DNA of 64,000 bases from Eutreptiella sp. 'Long Island Sound 2002' (GCA_964036045.1 OZ038381.1:105343367-105407366); one strand, 5' to 3'; shown: positions 22,924 to 35,000, counted from the first letter of the stretch. The notes: generated by a model not told the origin, from the letters alone. Numbers and translations are program-made.

Positions 22924-23499
22924 TATCAGAAAAATTTGCGTAAATGCATCTTCCTACACACCTATGATTTTAGCAGCTGTTTTTTCTGTAAATTCAAGAT
23001 CATGCATTTTCAGAACCGCAATATCAAATCGTACACAGTAGTACTGTTGGTTTTATGTTTTCTCAAAATTCTAACAAATTTATGCTGTCGCTGAAGCTGA
23101 AGCCGCAAATAAACTGTCAACAACTGCCACGTACGCGAGTTTCAGATTCCCAACCGCCGTGCGCAATGGAAAATGGCCAAAAAGTCCACTTTTTCTCGCT
23201 GTTGGAAGCAAAGTAAAGGCATGAGGGTGTCCACAAGATCAATACCTTGCTGCTGACCTAAAAAAATCCAGATTGTCAGGCACAGACTTTGAGAAATTCA
23301 GACTTTTCTGACCAAAAGCGACTTTTTTTCATGGTTTTAGGGTCTATGGAGGCCATGTAGAGGGCCTTACAGGGCTGTAAAAGGTGGTAGAGAGGTGATA
23401 TATGAACCAATTGTCATCACCATTGGCAGAGGCCTACATGACAAGCGGTGTTGTGCCTTTATTCTAGGCATCCCTTTCTCATGCACCATGGGGCCGAAT
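22924..23499. other. Upstream flank of G2; no gene seen
   Basis: AT-rich, with stops in all frames. It separates G2 from the satellite and would contain the G2 promoter, but I recognise no element in it. Confidence 0.4.
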
Positions 23500-24450
23500 A
23501 TCCATATGGTTCATAGGTAGAGTTTTCATCACCTATCACCGTCCACACACATGTTTGGGGCTTGGGTTGGTATTGTATGCATTTGAATGATGAGAACCAC
23601 ATATAATATGATGCTATCCGCATAGGTATGGGATGAACGATGTAGATTTGAGGTGTTTTTGGCCCTATTTTGCACCGTTTGTGGTCCATTTCCATATGGT
23701 TCATAGGTAGGGTTTTGCCTGCCTATCACCGTCCACACACAGGTTTGGGGCTTAGGTTGTTATTGTAAGCATTTGTATGATAAGTGCTACATATAATATG
23801 AGAGTATGTGCATCAGAATGGGATGAACGATGAATATTTAAGGTGTTTTTGGCCCTATTTTGCCCCGTCTGTGGTCCAATATCCATATGGTTCATAGGTA
23901 GGGTTTTGATCACCTATCACCGTCCACACACATGTTTTGGGCTTGGGTTGGTATTGTATGCATTTGAATGATAATAACTACATAAAATATGATAATATGT
24001 GCATAAGAATGGGATGAAAGATGAACATTTGAGGTGTTTTTGGCCCTATTTTGCACCACTTGTGGTCAATTTCCATATGGTTCATAGGTAGGCTTTTGCG
24101 TGCCTATCACCGTACACACACATGTTTGGGAGCTTGGGTTGTTATTGTAAGCATTTGTATGATAATTGCTACATATCATCTGATAGTATGTGCATAAGAA
24201 TGGGATGAACGATGAACATTTGAGGTGTTTTTGGGCCTATTTTGCACCACTTGTGGTCCCTTTCCATATGGTTCATAGGTAAGCTTTTGCGTGCCTATCA
24301 CGGTACACACATGTTTGGGGCATAGGATGGTATTGTAAGCATATGAATGCCGGGTAAGAAATAAAATATGATACTACGGGCACAAGCATGGCATGAACAA
24401 TGTAGTTTTGAGGTGTTTTCGCCCATTTTTGCACCTCTTGTGGTCCATAT
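23500..24450. repeat. 190-bp tandem satellite, five copies
   Basis: Landmark ccatatggttcataggta starts at 23502, 23692, 23883, 24073 and 24264, giving a period of 190-191 bp. Units also share cacctatcaccgtccacaca and tgaggtgtttttggccc. Copies differ by scattered substitutions. AT-rich and non-coding. Confidence 0.9.
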
Positions 24451-24703
24451 CCATGGTGGACAAGTATTGAAATTTTCTTCTCATACCTGACGTTGTTCCA
24501 CACCATGCCCTTGTTGCGTGCTTTGTGTGCCAAGAGGAGGTATTTCCTTTGTATTACGCCTTCCAGGGTAAGGTGAGCGAAGGCTGAAAAGACGGTGATC
24601 AAACATGAGATTGCTCCACACCACATATTCTATAATAATATACAACGATTGTCTTACTGCCTTCATGCCCTTGTTATGTGCTTTTTGTGCCAACGGCTAG
24701 GCA
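24451..24703. other. Flank upstream of G3
   Basis: A segment containing catgcccttgtt and gtgctttgtgtgccaa occurs at about 24503 and again, diverged, at 24664, just before the G3 start codon. No gene. It could hold G3's 5' leader. Confidence 0.35.
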
Positions 24704-27468
24704 ATGGCTCCTTTCAAGAAGAAAAAGGTGGTGATTCCAAAGCAGGACATTCAAGCCTTGGTGCCCGCGGATCGTCATATAGGCAAGGGGGACGTCGAAG
24801 AAGGGGCGGAACAAGGAGAAGGCGGAGCATGGGAAAGTTGCGAAAGTTTCGAACCGCAGCTAGAAAGGCTCTTTGCAGGGGATTGTGTTAAGGAAGACCA
24901 AAGTGTTGAAGTTGGGACATTCAATTACATCAAATGTGGCATGTCCACCAATGTGCAAACCGGTGAAAAGCGGGTCTTGTTTTGGTACGGAATGCTGATT
25001 ATACCGAAAAAAATACCAGAACCAAACAAGAACGACCTATGCATGCAGGTTCCCAAAAAATTACTACTATTGGTTCAAACGCGCTGACGTCTTCCCAACC
25101 CATGAGGAAGGACGGCGAAAGGTACCCTCCAAATGTTGTCAAATGTTGTTCATTTCGTGCGTACCTATCAAATTTTAGGTTTGACGTTTTCACATGTCTC
25201 GAGGAGCACACAGAAAGGCAGGAAGTGGAGAAGGGAGCCAGAGCAGAAGAGGACAGAAACAAGGCGGAGGCGGAAGACAGCCAAAAGCAAGCGGATGAGG
25301 AGCAACAGCAAAAGGTAACCTTCCAAAGTTCTGCAGTTCCGCTCTCTCAAATCTGTGCATACATATCGCGTTTATTTCTCTCCAACTGACCGAGATGGGA
25401 TTTTCATTTTTGCATCTTTCCAGGAGCCCACCGAAAGAGAGGAGGCGGAGAGGCGAGCTCCAAATACAGTGGAAGGGCTGTACTTGGGTCTAGGTACGCA
25501 CCAACGAAAGCAAGCGGATGAGGAGCAACAGCAAAAGGTAACGTTCCAAAGTTGTGCAGTTAGGGTCTGTCAATTCTGTGAATACATATCGCGTTAATTT
25601 CTCTCCGACTGACCGAGATGGGCTTTTTATTTTTGCATGTCCCCAGGAGCGCACCGAACGAGAGGAGGCGGAGAGGCGAGACAGAGCAGAAAAGGACAGA
25701 AAAAGGCGGAGGCAGCAGACCAACCAAAGCAAGCGGGTGAGGAGCAACAGCAAAAGGTGACGTTCCAAAGTTGTGCAGTTAGGGTCTTTCAATTCTGTGC
25801 ATGCATATCGCGTCTCTCGGACCGACCGAGATTGGATTTTGATTTTTGCATGTCTCCAGGAGCGCACCGAACCAGAGGAAGCGGAGAGGCGAGACAGAGC
25901 AGAAGAGGACATGAAAAAGGCGGAGGCAGCAAAGCGTCAAAAGCAAGCGGATGAAGAGCAAGAGCAAAAAGTAACCTTCCAGGAGCGCACACAGAGTTCT
26001 GCAGTTACGCTCTCTCGATTCTGTGCACGTATCGTGTTCATTTCTTTGCAATTGACACAGATCGGATTATGTTTTTTGCGTGTCCCCAGGAGCGCACCTA
26101 CTGAGAGGAGGCAGACAGAAAGAAGGCGGAGGCGGCAAAGCGTCAAAAGCAAGTGAATGAGGAGCAACAGCAAAAGGTAACCATGCCAATTTCTGCAGTA
26201 CCGCTCTCTCGATTCCGTGCATACGTATTATGTTAATTTCTTTTCCATTGATGGGGATCGGATTTTGTTTTTTTCATGTCCCCAGGAGCGCTCCGAACGC
26301 AAAAAGGCAGACAGAAAGAAGGCGGAGGCGGCAAAGCGTCGAAAGCAAGTGAATGAGGAGCAACAGCAAAAGGTAACCATCATAAGTTCTGCAGTAACGC
26401 TCTCTCGATTCTGTGCACATGTATCGTGTTCATTTCTTTCCAATTGACGGAGATCGGTATTTGATTTTTGCATGTCCCCAGGAGCGCACCGAAGGGGAGG
26501 AGGCAGAGAAGCGACACGAGAGCCGGCAAGCGCAAAACGTCAACACGGCATCAGAGCGCAAGACCGAAAGCGAGGGTCCCGACATTATCGCTCTTCCACC
26601 GCCTCCACCATTCAGCCGAAAGCAAACAGAGCCTCTCAAGGTTTTTGCATTCCTGACACTGTACCCCTTAGCAAATTGTAGGATGATCTGCCTGTCCAAC
26701 GGCCACCACATCAGCAACTCTACAAACCCTTGGCAACAGAGAACAGGATCCATGCGAGGTTTCATTGGCGTCAAAAAAGACGCAGAGCTGCGGGGTTCTG
26801 ACGGTGTCATGCAGGCAGCCATGTGCTCTTGTGAGCCCCAAATACAGTGGCAGGGCGGTACTTGGGTGCAGGCACCAATCAGCGTTGTGGCAACCATTTC
26901 GCATACCACGCCAAGCTGCTGGAGGCTGTTTTTTGATTTTATTTTTCCTAAGATGCTAGAACCTTCCAGACCGGCAGCCATGTGCTGTTGCGAGCTCCAA
27001 ATACAATTGTAGGGCGGTACTTGGGTGCAGGCACCAATCAGCGTTGTAGCAACTATTTTGCATACCACTCCACGTTGCTCTAGGCTGTTTTTTGATTTTC
27101 TTTTTCCTACGATGCTAGAACCTTCCAGACCGGGACGGCCCAAACTGCCTGAATGGCAGCTTTCACAGAAATTTCTGGCCAACAGACGCAGCCTTGTGAG
27201 GTCGTATGCGAAGCAGTTGGATTGCGGGCACCTGATTGCGGAGCATGCAGTCAAGCGATCACTCAATCAAGACAGACTGAGGGCAAGACCGTCCACGTTT
27301 GAACGATTGAGGGATACCCTCATTGCAAAGTTTACGACCAATGATACATGGGAAGATTTCATTCGCGCGCGCAGAAATAATGATGGCAATGGTCAGGGGG
27401 TGTATAGGACAGGCGTGACCAATCTCATGCAGCTTTTGACAGCTGACATGCGGATTGCAACCACACCG
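24704..27468 (+). CDS. G3: multi-exon coiled-coil gene with duplicated exons
   Basis: Exons inferred from GT-AG borders and phase: 24704-24984 (MAPFKKKKVVIPKQDIQA), 25049-25121 (YYYWFKRADVFPTHEEGRR), then seven related exons at 25204-25314, 25424-25537, 25647-25756, 25860-25970, 26090-26176, 26286-26372 and 26482-26640. After these come 26682-26758 and 27129-27468 (KLPEWQLSQKFLANRR; DTLIAKFTTNDTWEDFI). The repeated exons encode charged helices of the type EEAERRDRAEEDMKKAEAA, predicting a long coiled coil. Exon 25647 is 110 bp and breaks phase unless a GTGAGG donor at 25737 is used or the exon is skipped. Exon 26090 has TGA at 26102-26104 where sisters have CGA, but it is 87 bp and can be skipped without frameshift. 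The continuation beyond 27468 (GTAGGT donor) is unresolved; G4 may be its next exon. Function unknown. Confidence 0.65.
25204..26640 (+). repeat. Seven tandem exon-plus-intron units in G3
   Basis: Exon starts at 25204, 25424, 25647, 25860, 26090, 26286 and 26482 (spacing 196-230). Each intron begins gtaac or gtgac, contains tctgcagt or tgtgcagt and a ctctc-attctgtgca landmark, and ends tttttgca-gt-cccag. Exon and intron were duplicated together. Confidence 0.85.
26759..26876 (+). repeat. Short interspersed element, plus copy, at the start of a G3 intron
   Basis: From the predicted donor (agGTTTCATTGGCG) to ggcacc. An inverted copy lies at 27472-27592. Partial copies of its end (ccaaatacagtgg, tacttgggt) lie at 25456-25503, inside exon 25424-25537, and near 26986-27030. 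The intron 26759-27128 also holds a 158-bp tandem duplication ending at the acceptor ccttccag. Confidence 0.7.
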
Positions 27469-27471
27469 GTA

Positions 27472-27592
27472 GGTGCCTACCTAGACCCAAGTACCGCCCT
27501 ACCACTGTATTTGGAGCTCGCAAGAGCACATGGCTGCTTGCATGACGCTGTCGGAACCCCGCAGCTCTGCGTCTTTTTCAACGCCAATGAAA
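27472..27592 (-). repeat. Short interspersed element, inverted copy
   Basis: Reverse complement of 26759-26876 with an extra few bases. It starts directly at the predicted GTAGGT donor of the exon ending at 27468, so it sits at the start of the next intron. Confidence 0.7.
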
Positions 27593-27684
27593 TGTACGGT
27601 CGCCGCAAATGCCAGGTGCTGAGGGTACATCTACCGCAAGCACGTCAGCCAGACCAACTGCTACTGTAATTTCCCCTCGCGAGA

Positions 27685-28518
27685 TACCTGGACAAGGATG
27701 ATCACATCACAAGCTCGTCGCAGTTTGAGCGCATGGACCTGCTTCCTGCCCTTGAAAAGGCGTTGGAGAGGGGCTGGGGTGGTGAAAGCATCGAGCTAGT
27801 TTTTTCTCCTGATTATGCAGCCTACTACCGAACCACAGAGACGCCTCCACCAACAGCAGATTGCTGTTGCGTGGAGTGCTATGGTGCAAAAAAACTCTGG
27901 AAGCACCCTGATTGGGTTCGGCAGCCTTTGCGGGATTTTAACAATTACCCTTCACGCTGCGCTCCCTTCTTTCGCCTCATGAAATGTCGCCTCAACAGCG
28001 TGTATGATGTACACCACTGCAACAATCACGTGTTGGCAAAAGGGGTGATACACCTCCTGTGGTTCTGGACCAGAGCAAACCTGCCTGAGGAATACACTGT
28101 CCAATTGAAGACAATTTTGGAGAAACATTTCATGCGCTTTCCGTACTACCCACCCTTCAATGAAGCTATTGGCACAAGGGCCTGGTCACCCCCAAACATT
28201 GTCACGAAGGATATCCTGAAGGAGGATTCTTTTTGGAAAGCACTGGCTCATCTGTTCCCACCAACAGCAAATGGTCTCACAGTCAAACGGAACGGTGAGG
28301 TTCTGCAGGACCCAATACACGGATATTTGAATCTGATGCGGATTCTGATGGTCCAGATGAACAGATGGAGTCCGGAGGGTGTTGAGCAGCGTGATGACAT
28401 GTGCCGTGAAGCACCCCAGCTCCTTTGGGACCTCGGCTTTCCGCTGCGCCGGTTTGGAGTCCCTATTCATTATTCTTTCGAGCACTGGACCCCCCGGCTG
28501 CGCAAACTTTGCAACCTC
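27685..28518 (+). CDS. G4: exon of an unknown Cys-containing protein
   Basis: An open frame of about 278 codons with normal composition: MDLLPALEKALERGWGGE, CCCVECYGAKKLWKHPDW, SVYDVHHCNNHVLAKG and HFMRFPYYPPFNEA. The CCCVEC and HHCNNH clusters could bind metal, but I recognise no family. The downstream frame to 28722 is probably intron. A GTGGGT donor at 28519 joins in phase to the acceptor at 28908 and would fuse this exon to the first exon of G6a (DPLKRANGVPLALMN). Upstream, phase does not match the acceptors I can see after 27468, so the link to G3 is uncertain. ATG 27733 is internal to the open frame and may not be the start. Confidence 0.6.
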
Positions 28519-28908
28519 GTGGGTATGTCATCGGAGGGAGGCGAGCATGTCCAAAAGCCCCACTCCAAGGTTGTCCAAAAAAGCCCCTCTCGCCCACGAA
28601 GGAAATGCCCAGTGGGGCTGGTGGAGATCATGAAGCATCTCAGGCTCTGGTTGGGGCTCTGGAGGCAAGGCTGGCTGTCTCCAGCTTTCTGGTACACGCA
28701 TGAACCCAAAATTACCAGCTGACAATTAGCGGTATACCACCTTCTTGCCACCACAACCCTTGGCTTGTGATAGATATACTACTTTTGGCCATTTTTTGCT
28801 AATGTTGCTAATGTTTCATTGTTTATGGATTGGGGTAGATTTTGGAACGTATTCATGCTGACTTTTTCAGTACCCCTCTGTATCTCTCTCCACTTCTGTC
28901 ATCCACAG

Positions 28909-30387
28909 GATCCATTGAAGAGAGCCAATGGGGTGCCGCTGGCGTTGATGAACCCCGTGATTGATGCAATTCAGAAATTCGGCAGAAGTCTGTGGTACGA
29001 CCTGACCCGGGGCTCAAGGGCCTGTGGAATCCCTGCTGCTGACATCATCAAGCATCTTGAGCGGATCTGCCCTGTGCTCAGAATGGCTTGCCCCGGTGCT
29101 GCCCAAGTGATAACGCTCACAGATCGTCCGGTCGCCTGTCAGCTGGTTAACATGGAGAGCGTGCTAATGATTTGTCTTGTGTGCTTGTGCCCAGAGGCGA
29201 GTCATTTTTGCGTAATGCATACTCTTGACACAGTTCAGTACAGCGCAACCCCTCCGTCATCGTCACGAGGTGACACTGTGTTTCTGCCAGTTGACGGGCA
29301 CTGGATGCGGCGAAAGTTGTGTCCAGGCATTAATTTTTTTGCTGCCATACCATTCTCGAATTCGCAAAATGCACCATTTGTGCCCGACGATAGCTGTTGG
29401 ATCAGCAAACGTTTGCGGCCGTCCAGTGTGACCTGCAGTGACCTGCAGCGCGGTGACACTCTGCAGATGTATGACGCCCTAAGCGATGCTTCGGTTCTGC
29501 TGCACACCCAATTGTTGTGGAGGCCCACTCTGTGTTGTCCCGGTCTGTTGCGAAAGAAGCAGCCCCTCTTCCCAGGTAGGGGGACAGTCCAGCTTGAACG
29601 GGGCATCACTGTGTTAGTATTAGCCGTGATTCCTAGCAATCCGGCTTCCTGGGATGTCGTCGGCGTCTGTGCATCCTGCTGTGTGGCAGGGCAGGCAGAC
29701 GTCAGATCTCTTCTGCGGTTTTCAGAATCCAGCCTCAGAGAAATTGCCCCGGCTGACAAGCAGGGCTGCGAAGCAGGGAAGACCTGGATGGAAGGTTTGT
29801 ATTCCGGGCAGTGCATTCATTTCCAGGTTCCTCAGAGGTGTCAGTCCTGCGGTCCGCACCAGGCGAAGCGTGAACTGGCATATGAGGAAAGTTGGCGGAG
29901 CACACGTATCCCTGAGATCACAAACCTCAGTACCACAGCGGTGAAGAATGAATCTGTCACTACCAATGGGAAACATAAACGGAACCCGAGACGGAATTCA
30001 ACCACAAAGCCACCACCAAAACCGAAATCAAAACTGAAACCAAAACCAAAACCAAAACCCAAAGGCCATAAAAAAGACAGCCCAGCAAGCAAAAAGCCGA
30101 AGAAGGAAAAGACGGGCAATGGGACGGTAAAAGAAGAGGCTGACCTTGTTCAGCGGCTCTCGGCTGCACTGCAACAAACAACCCAACAACATAAGAACAG
30201 AGAAAGCCCCCTGAAGCGCAAACGCGGGCAAGGTGAAAACAGTGAAAATATGTGAAAAAGGTGAAGGGTTAAACGGGAGTCAGGAGAGCACATGTCTCAG
30301 CGGGTGTTTCAGGTGTCTCAACAGGTGTCTCCGAACCCCCCTGGGCGGGTGTTTCAGCAGGAGCAGCAGCAGCAGCAGCAACAGCGT

Positions 30388-30427
<40 letters not shown>

Positions 30428-30699
30428 TGCAGCTGCGGATGCAGATGCAGACCCAAGTGCAGCAGCAGCAGCAGCATCAGCAGATGCACCAGCAGGCCCA
30501 GCAGCAGCAGCAGCAGCAGCAGCATATGGGTCCTTTACAAATGAACATGCCAGTTGCCATGCCCATTGCCATGCCAATGCCAGCCATGAACATGCACCAG
30601 CTCCAAATGCCCATGCAGCCCATGCAGCCCATGCAGCAGCTTTGTTCGACCATGAACAGCATGCAGCCCTTTGGTTTTCCAATGTACCGGCCCTTTTAG
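28909..30699 (+). CDS. G6a: polyglutamine protein, tandem copy 1
   Basis: The frame opens after a good acceptor (catccacag) with DPLKRANGVPLALMN and includes LWYDLTRGSRACGIPAAD and PFVPDDSCWISKRL. It becomes Lys/Pro-rich (KPKPKPKPKGHKKDSP) with a basic KRKRG near the end. TGA at 30253-30255 and 30262-30264 interrupts it, but the same frame continues into MSQRVFQVSQQV, a Gln tract (longest uncoded run 13) and a Met/Pro/Gln repeat (MQPMQPMQQ), ending YRPF at TAG 30697-30699. Either the TGAs lie in a short intron ending gtctcag, or there are two separate products. An internal segment with agagcgtgct to gtgcccag may also be intronic. Polar, Q-rich tails are typical of regulatory proteins, but no domain is recognised. 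Confidence 0.55.
30358..30526 (+). repeat. CAG/glutamine tract, copy 1
   Basis: Nearly pure CAG codons in three blocks broken by CGT, TTG-CAG-CTG and CAT codons, in frame with G6a. Confidence 0.9.
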
Positions 30700-31800
30700 C
30701 AGCACCTGCATATACGTCTTTTGTTTTTTCCCTCTCCAAAATAAAAACTTTGTGCTGTTTAGAGCTTGGAGATTGGAGTTTATTGCTGTGTTTGTAAATA
30801 CGGCAGGATTATATCTCTGGAAGTGCAGATGCCTGAGCTCTGTGTTCATTATGCACTTTGTGTGATGTTGAACTGATTGGGAGAACCAGATGCTCAGATG
30901 CTCAGAGTGGTGTGGCTTGTTGCGATTGTTCCTTGTTTTCATTAACATTGGTCGTTCCTTTGATCCGAATGCACAAACGTTTTGTAGGATCATTGACGAC
31001 CGCCGGGGTCGGGGAGGGACCCACTGAAGCGTGTTTGCAGTTGTATTGGAGCAACATGTCGGGGGTTGCAGGGCTGCCAGCACAAAATAAAAATCAGTTT
31101 TCACCGAAAAATGGCCATGAATCGCCCTTTTTTTGCCGAAAACAGTGTTTTTTTTGGTATTTATTATGCACTTTGTGCGATGTTGAACTGATTGAGAGAA
31201 CCAGATGCTCAGACACTCAGAGTGGTGGGGCTTGTTTCCATTGTCCTTTGTTTTCATTACCATTGATGGTTCCTTGGATTCGAATGCACGAACCTTTTGT
31301 AGGATCATTGACGACCGCCGGGGTCGGGAAAGGACCCACGGACACGTGTTTGCAGTTGTATTGGAGCAACATATCGGCGGTTGCAGGGCCGCCAGCACAA
31401 AATAAAAATCAGTTTTCGCACAAAAACGGCCAAACATTTCCAATTGTTCGCCGAAAATAGTGTTGATTTGGCCGGGGTTGTGAGTTGTAGGGCCCCATAC
31501 CGTATTCTGAGGGTGCCGGACCCACTGAAATGTGTTTGGAATAATATTGGAGCAACCTATTGGGTGCTGCCGGGCCGCCAGCACAGAAAAAATCAGCTTT
31601 CGTCCAAAGTTGGCCAAAAAATGCCAAATTTTGGCCGAAAACAGTGTATTTTTGGAGAACAATTGGGTAGGAGGAACCCCCCTCTCCTACTTTGGGGGTG
31701 TTTAATTAAAACAAACAGGTTTCCTTTGGTGCTTTTGGGTACAAAACCTATTTTCGTGGTTTTTTTGTGCCTATACTATACTATACAGGTACACTGGTGG
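30700..31800. repeat. Three diverged ~315-bp repeats downstream of G6a
   Basis: attatgcactttgtg at 30848 and 31162 mark a 314-bp period. Each unit holds aggatcattgacgaccgccgg, tgtttgcagttgtattggagcaac, gccgccagcacaaaa and gccgaaaacagtg. A third, shorter unit runs from about 31446 to 31660. There is no coding signal. The same set follows G6b at about 34060-34870. Confidence 0.8.
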
Positions 31801-32081
31801 TCATGAAGCACCTCAGGCTCTGGTTGGGGCTCTGGAGGCAAGGCTGCCTGTCTCCAGCTCTCTGGTACACGCATGAACCCAACATTACAAGCTTAAGAAT
31901 AGCGGTATACCACCTTCTTGCCACCACAACCCTTGGCTTGTGATAGATATACTACTTTTGGCCATTTTTTGCTAATGTTGCTAATGTTTCATTGTTTATG
32001 GATTGGGGTAGATTTCGGAACGTATTCATGCTGACTTTTTCAGTACCCCTCTGTATCTCTCTCCACTTCTGTCATCCACAG

Positions 32082-33709
32082 GATCCATTGAAGAGAGCCA
32101 ATGGGGTGCTGCTGGTGTTGATGAACCCCCTGATTGACGCAATTCAGAAATTGGGCAGAAGTCTGTGGTACGACTTGACTGGGGGCTCAAGGGCCTGTGG
32201 AATCCCCGCTGCTGACATCATCAAGCATCTTGAGCGGATCTGCCCTGAGCTCCGAATGGCTTGCCCTGGTGCTGCCCAAGTGATAACGCTCACAGATCGT
32301 CCGGTCCCCTGTCAGCTGGTGAACATGGAGAGCGTGCTAATGATTTGTCTTGTGTGCTTGTGCCGAGAGGCCAGTCATTTTTGCGTAATGCATACTCTTG
32401 ACACAATTCAGTACAGCGCAACCCCTCTGTCATCGTCACGAGGTGACACTGTGTTTCTGCCAGGTAAGAAGCACTGGATGCGGCGAAAGTTGTGTCCAGG
32501 CATTAATTTTTTTGCTGCCATACCATTCTCGAATTCGCAAAATGCACCATTTGTGCCCGACGATAGCTGTTGGATCAGCAAACGTTTATGGCCGTCCAGT
32601 GTGACCTGGAGTGACCTGCAGCGCAGTGACACTGTGCAGATGTATGACGCCCTAAGCGATGCTTCGGTTCTGCTGCACACGCAATTGTTGTGGAGGCCCA
32701 CTCTGTGTTCCCCCGGTCAGTCGCGAAATGGGCAGCCCCTGTTCCCAGGTAGGGGGACATTCCAGCTTGAACGGGGCGGCACTGTTTTAGTATTAGCCGT
32801 GATTCCTAGCAATCCGGCTTTCTGGGATGTCGTCGGTGTCTGTGCATCCTGCTGTACGGCAGGGCAGGCAGACTTCAGATCTCTTTTGCCGTTCTCAGAA
32901 TCCAGCCTCAGAGAAATTGCCCCGGCTGACAAGCAGGGCTGCGAAGCAGGGAAGACCTGGATGGAAGGTTTGTATTCCGGGCAGTGCATTCATTTCCAGG
33001 TTCCTCAGAGGTGTCAGTCTTGCGGTCCGCACCAGGCCAAGCGTGAACTGGCATATGAGGAAAGTTGGCGGAGCACACGTATCCCTGAGATCACAAACCT
33101 CAGTACCACAGCGGTGAAGAACGAATCTGTCACTACCAATGGGAAACCGAAACCGAACCCGAAACGGAATTGAACCACAACGCCACCACCAAAACCAAAT
33201 CAAAACCGAAACCAAAACCAAAACCAAAGCCGAAAGGCCATAAAAACGACAGCCCAGCAAGCAAAAAGCCAGAGAAGGAAAAGACGGGCAATGGGACGGT
33301 AAAAGAAGAGGCTGACCTTGTTCAGCGGCTCTTGGCTGCACTGCAACAAACAACCCAACAACAAAAGAACGGAGAAAGCCCCCTGAAGCGCAAACGCGGG
33401 CAAGGTGAAAACAGTGAAAATACGTGAAAAAAAGGAAGGGTTAAACGGGAGTCAGGAGAGCACATGTCTCAGCAGGTGTCTCAGGTGTCTCAACAGGTGT
33501 CTCCGAACCCCCCTGGGCGGGTGTTTCAGCAGGAGCAGCAGCAGCAGCAGCAGCAGCGTCAGCAGCAGCAGGAACAGCAGCAGCAGCAGCAGCAGCGTCA
33601 GCAGCAGCAGCAGCAGCAGCAGCAGCGGCGGCAGCAGTTGCAGCTGCAGATGCAGATGCAGACCCAGGTGCAGCAGCAGCAGCAGCATCAGCAGATGAAC
33701 CAGCAGGCC

Positions 33710-33740
<31 letters not shown>

Positions 33741-33913
33741 TGGGTCCTTTGCAAATGAACATGCCAGTTGCCATGCCCATGGCCATGCCAATGCCAGCCA
33801 TGACCATGCACCAGCTCCAAATGCCCATGCAGCCCATGCAGCCCATGCAGCAGCTTTGTTCGACCATGAATAGCATGCAGCCCTTTGGTTTTCCAATGTA
33901 CCGGCCCTATTAG
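32082..33913 (+). pseudogene. G6b: polyglutamine protein, tandem copy 2, broken
   Basis: Same organisation as G6a with about 95% similarity by eye. TGA at 33171-33173 replaces a TCA serine codon of copy 1. The Lys/Pro-rich part then continues in a different frame (33170-33427), so an indel is also present. The TGA before the Gln region is shared with copy 1 (33425-33427). The Gln-rich part ends YRPY at TAG 33911-33913. With no upstream exon and two disruptive changes, I consider this copy non-functional in its N-terminal part. The Gln-rich part alone remains open from MSQQVSQVS. Confidence 0.6.
33533..33737 (+). repeat. CAG/glutamine tract, copy 2
   Basis: Longer than copy 1, with extra GAA, CGT and CGG interruptions. 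The longest Gln run is 9 against 13 in copy 1. Confidence 0.9.
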
Positions 33914-35000
33914 CAGCGCCTGCATATACGTCTTTTGTTTTTTTCCCTCTCCAAAAAAAAAACTTTGTGCTGTTTAGAGCTTGGAGATTTAAGTTTATTG
34001 CTGTGTTTGTAAATACGGCAGGATTATATCTCTGGAAGTGCGGATGCCTCAGCTCTGTGTTCATTATGCACTTTGTGTGATGTTGAACTGATTGGGAGAA
34101 CCCAATGCTCAGATGCTCAGAGTGGTGTGGCTTGTTGCGATTGTTCCTTGTTTTCATTAACATTGGTCGCTCCTTGGATTCGAATGCACAAACGTTTTGT
34201 AGGATCATTGACAACCGCCGGGGTCGGGGAGGGACCCACTGAAGCGTGTTTGCAGTTGTATTTGAGCAACATGTTGGGGGTTGCAGGGCCGCCAGCACAA
34301 AAAAAAAAAGTTGGCACCGAAAAATGGCCATGAATTGCCCATTTCCCGCCGAAAACAGTGTTTTTGTTGGTATTTATTATGCACTTTGTGCGATGTTGAA
34401 CTGATTGAGAATACCAGATGCTCAGACGCTCAGAATGGTGGGGCTTGTTGCGATTGTCCTTTGTTTTCATTACCATTGATGGTTCCTTGGATTCGAATGC
34501 ACGAACCTTTTGTAGGATCATTGACGACCGCCGGGGTCGGGAGCGGACCCACCGACACGTGTTTGCAGTTGTATTGGAGCAACGTATGGGGGTCGCAGGG
34601 CCGCCAGCACAAAAGAAAATTCAGTTTCCGCCCAAAAAATGGCTAAAAATTTCCAATTTTTTGCCGAAAATAGTGTTTTGTTGGCCGGGGTCGTGAGTTG
34701 TAGGGCCCCATACCGTATTCTGAGGGTGCCCAACCGCCTGAAATGTGTTTGGAATAACATTGGAGCAACCTATTGGGTGCTGCCCGGCCGCCAGCACAGA
34801 AAAAATCAGCTTTCGTCCAAAGATGGCCAAAAAATGCCAAATTTTGGCCGAAAACAGTGTATTTTTGGAGAACAATCGGGTAGGAGGAACCCCCCTCTCC
34901 TACTTTGGGGGTGTTTAATTAAAACAAACAGGTTTCCTTTGGTGCTTTCGGGTACAAAACCTATTTTCATGGTTTTTTTGTGCCTATACTATACTATACA

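Larger units (their letters stand above)
28628..31800 (+). repeat. 3.17-kb tandem duplication, copy 1
   Basis: Starts tcatgaagcatctcagg and repeats from 31801, with high identity over its whole length. It includes the end of an intron, the G6a exons, the glutamine-rich exon and three downstream repeats. It ends at tatacaggtacactggtg. Confidence 0.9.

Noticed and set aside
23459-23738. Minus-strand frames inside the 190-bp satellite
   Set aside because: They repeat the satellite text in changing frames because the period is not a multiple of three.
30269-30739. Poly-Ala and poly-Leu frames opposite the CAG tracts
   Set aside because: Shadow frames of CAG repeats. The plus-strand Gln frame is bounded by sensible non-repeat text and a shared stop in both gene copies.
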